Assembly: GCA_029259655.1 (NCBI GenBank)
Contig: JAJDET010000367.1
Location: 1-45,275, forward strand
DNA from: Planctomycetota bacterium
GTDB lineage: Bacteria; Planctomycetota; UBA1135; GCA-002686595
Direction of reading: 5' to 3'
DNA: 45,275 nucleotides
The notes under the pieces are model-generated. The model ran no database searches, had not been told where the DNA came from, and was given only the letters and a program-made list of their open reading frames with translations. Shown here piece by piece: positions 43,559-45,275 of the stretch (position 1 is its first letter; each line of letters opens with the position of its first letter). The translations under genes were made by a program, and so were the position numbers.

Positions 43559-45275
43559 ATGCAGAAGTTGGTGGTCGCTCTGGCATTGGTCGCCGTCGTG
43601 GTCGTCACCGCGATCGCTGCCTGGATCTCCTTCACCGCTCCGGAAGCCGAACTCGCCCGTCGAGACGAAGCGCCGACCAGCTCCCCGGCCCCCCAGATCG
43701 CCGAGAAGATCAACGTCATCTCCGCCGAGGAGAGGACGGAGCCGCCCGCCGCGGTGACGGAAACGCGTCAGGAAGTCGAGGTCGAGGCGGAGGCCGAGGC
43801 CGAGGAGAGCGAGCCGCTGCTCGTCATCGACTCCGAGCAATCGCGGGTGCTCGACGTGACGATTGCCTTGCCGCAGGGCATGCCCGCGGACGACCTCCTG
43901 GTCGTGCTCGCACTGAACGAGGTGAAGGACTTCAACGACCTGTACGGCAGGGACGGCATCGTGCCGGAGCGGCAGCGCCTCGGAACCGACACGACCTACG
44001 GCGGTCTCGTCGCGGTCGCCCCCGTCGGAATCGACGGCGGAGCGAAGATCGTCGTCCCGAACGACCTGGAGCTCCCGCACCTGGCCGTCTCCGGCCGCTA
44101 CCTCTACAGCGAGGGATCCGTGGAAGTACCCGAGGGCGCGACCGCGATCGAGCTGCGCCCCGAGCTGGGAGCCTGCGTGACGGGCCGCATCATCGCGCCG
44201 GCGGAGACCACCTCGGAGGACTTCGAGGACAAGGTCGCCGTCTCGCTGCGCACGGACCTCGCCGACCGGACCAGCTGGGGCGGGTCGACACGGCGAATCC
44301 GGATCGATCACGACGTCGAGGTCGGCGACAGCTTCGAGTTCCTCGCCGTGCCGGCCAACAAGTCGCTGACCATCGCGGCTGAATCCAGCGAGCTGGGTGC
44401 CTATTTCGAGGAGGGGCTGAGCGTGGTCGCGGGCGCGACCCTGTCGCACGACATCCCCATGGTCCTCGGTGCCTGGATCCGCGGGCGCGTGCTCGACCCG
44501 AACGGCGAGCCCGTCGTGGAGGCCAACGTCGAGGCCAGGACACGGCTCTTCTGGGGCACTCCCGCCTTCGACATCCGCGAGTCCGAGACGAACGAGGCCG
44601 GGGAGTACGAGCTGCCGTCCGTCCGTCCCGGACAGGTCTGGCTCACGGTCGAGCACGACGAGTACCTCTACTACAAGTCGCCGAGCTCGCTCGAGGTGAC
44701 CGACGGCGAGGAGCGGACGTACGACGACATCACGATGTCGGACGGGGGAACCCTGGCCGGAATCGTGACGTTCCCCGACGGCACGCCGGCCGTGGGCACG
44801 GTGCTCGAGCTCGGGATCGACCTCACGGCGAACCGGGAGGGGACGCCGGTCGAGCAGAGCCAGGCCGAGGGGACCGGGAACGAGGCGACGGCGGACGAGA
44901 CCGGGGTGTTCCACTTCCGCTCCCTGGGTACGGGGCCGTTCACGCTGAGCGCCAAGCTGGACGTGTCCGCCGACTTGGCCGAGGGTCGCTTGACCGGCCG
45001 CTGGACCGCGAGCCTGAAAGGGATCACGCCGCAAATGGAGGCCGCGGACGAGGGGCTGGTGAACATCAACGTCGTGCTCGAAGCCCCCGTGACGCTCGCG
45101 GGATTCGTGACCGATGCGACCGGGAACCCGGTCACCGAGTTCGAGATCACGGCGGACCGAGAGGCCATCCAGTGGTACATGCCGCCGTCCGCCTCGGAGA
45201 CGGACGAGTTCAGTGCGGACGACGGTTCGTTCGCCCTCGAGGGTTTGACGAGCGGGAAGTGGGAAGTGACCGCGA
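43559..45275 (+). CDS. Surface protein with carboxypeptidase-regulatory-like (beta-sandwich) repeats, 3' end outside the window
   Basis: 572 codons are open from an ATG at 43559 to the window edge with no stop. The N-terminus MQKLVVALALVAVVVVTAIA is a signal anchor or signal peptide. It is followed by a Pro/Glu-rich linker with VEVEAEAEAEE (about 72-82). Beyond residue about 300 come carboxypeptidase-regulatory-like modules: AWIRGRVLDPNGEPVVEANV then TNEAGEYELPSVRPGQVWLT; GGTLAGIVTFPDGTPAVG then DETGVFHFRSLGTGPFTLS; and a third, VTLAGFVTDATGNPVTEFEI then DDGSFALEGLTSGKWEV. Such modules are structural and occur in surface or exported proteins. No enzyme motif is visible so far. There is no clear ribosome site, and a TAG stands shortly before the ATG. 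Confidence 0.8.
   Translation, partial: MQKLVVALALVAVVVVTAIAAWISFTAPEAELARRDEAPTSSPAPQIAEKINVISAEERTEPPAAVTETRQEVEVEAEAEAEESEPLLVIDSEQSRVLDVTIALPQGMPADDLLVVLALNEVKDFNDLYGRDGIVPERQRLGTDTTYGGLVAVAPVGIDGGAKIVVPNDLELPHLAVSGRYLYSEGSVEVPEGATAIELRPELGACVTGRIIAPAETTSEDFEDKVAVSLRTDLADRTSWGGSTRRIRIDHDVEVGDSFEFLAVPANKSLTIAAESSELGAYFEEGLSVVAGATLSHDIPMVLGAWIRGRVLDPNGEPVVEANVEARTRLFWGTPAFDIRESETNEAGEYELPSVRPGQVWLTVEHDEYLYYKSPSSLEVTDGEERTYDDITMSDGGTLAGIVTFPDGTPAVGTVLELGIDLTANREGTPVEQSQAEGTGNEATADETGVFHFRSLGTGPFTLSAKLDVSADLAEGRLTGRWTASLKGITPQMEAADEGLVNINVVLEAPVTLAGFVTDATGNPVTEFEITADREAIQWYMPPSASETDEFSADDGSFALEGLTSGKWEVTA

Overview
The window is very GC-rich, densely coded bacterial DNA. It has frequent GTG/TTG starts and at least nine 4-nt stop/start overlaps (ATGA, GTGA or TTGA). 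It encodes a Gram-negative envelope (heptose and lipid A genes), lipoprotein sulfatase-like enzymes, a secreted FG-GAP/VCBS protein and TPR-bearing membrane glycosyltransferases. This mixture suggests a planctomycete-like, probably aquatic bacterium. That placement is an inference, since no rRNA or other marker gene lies in the window. I saw no tRNA, rRNA, CRISPR array or prophage.

Layout. (1) 1-8214, minus strand: one long likely operon running pseudo-receiver protein, rpoZ (RNA polymerase omega), two lipoprotein sulfatase-like hydrolases, lpxK, an LpxL-type acyltransferase, hldD, hldE, and the first codons of a further gene. (2) 8434-10311, plus: a protein with two SurA/parvulin-like halves, followed by a 206-nt element with 21-bp perfect terminal inverted repeats that can fold almost completely. 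(3) 10538-16818, minus: GT-C glycosyltransferase with TPRs, GT2, radical SAM protein and a third sulfatase-like lipoprotein. (4) 17015-19171, minus: exported VCBS-repeat protein. (5) 19537-24815: GT9 heptosyltransferase-like protein with a small membrane protein, a divergent polyprenol-phosphate mannose synthase, an aldehyde:ferredoxin oxidoreductase-like protein with a C-terminal MoaD/ThiS-like domain, and an M50 site-2-type protease. (6) 24892-31976: a patatin-ferredoxin fusion, divergent from a thiolase/FadJ beta-oxidation pair, then transketolase. (7) 31996-33021: a REP-associated (RAYT-type) transposase bordered by palindromic repeats. (8) 33046-34832: dapD/dapE for lysine and diaminopimelate. 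(9) 35081-38137: a large TMTC-like membrane protein with TPRs. (10) 38146-43397, minus: biotin carrier, biotin carboxylase, carboxyltransferase and methylmalonyl-CoA mutase large subunit, a propionyl-CoA route. (11) 43559-end: a surface protein with carboxypeptidase-regulatory-like repeats, cut by the window edge.

How they fit together. Regions 1 and 5 supply lipopolysaccharide core heptose and lipid A. Polyprenol-phosphate mannose from 20885-21619 could feed the two GT-C enzymes (10538-12601 and 35081-38137) for glycosylation on the periplasmic side. Thiolase, FadJ, the carboxylase and the mutase together would oxidise fatty acids and route propionyl-CoA to succinyl-CoA. The strongest leads are the folded element at 10314-10519, the patatin-ferredoxin and AOR-MoaD fusions, and the sulfatase-like proteins that carry Thr in place of the catalytic Cys/Ser.
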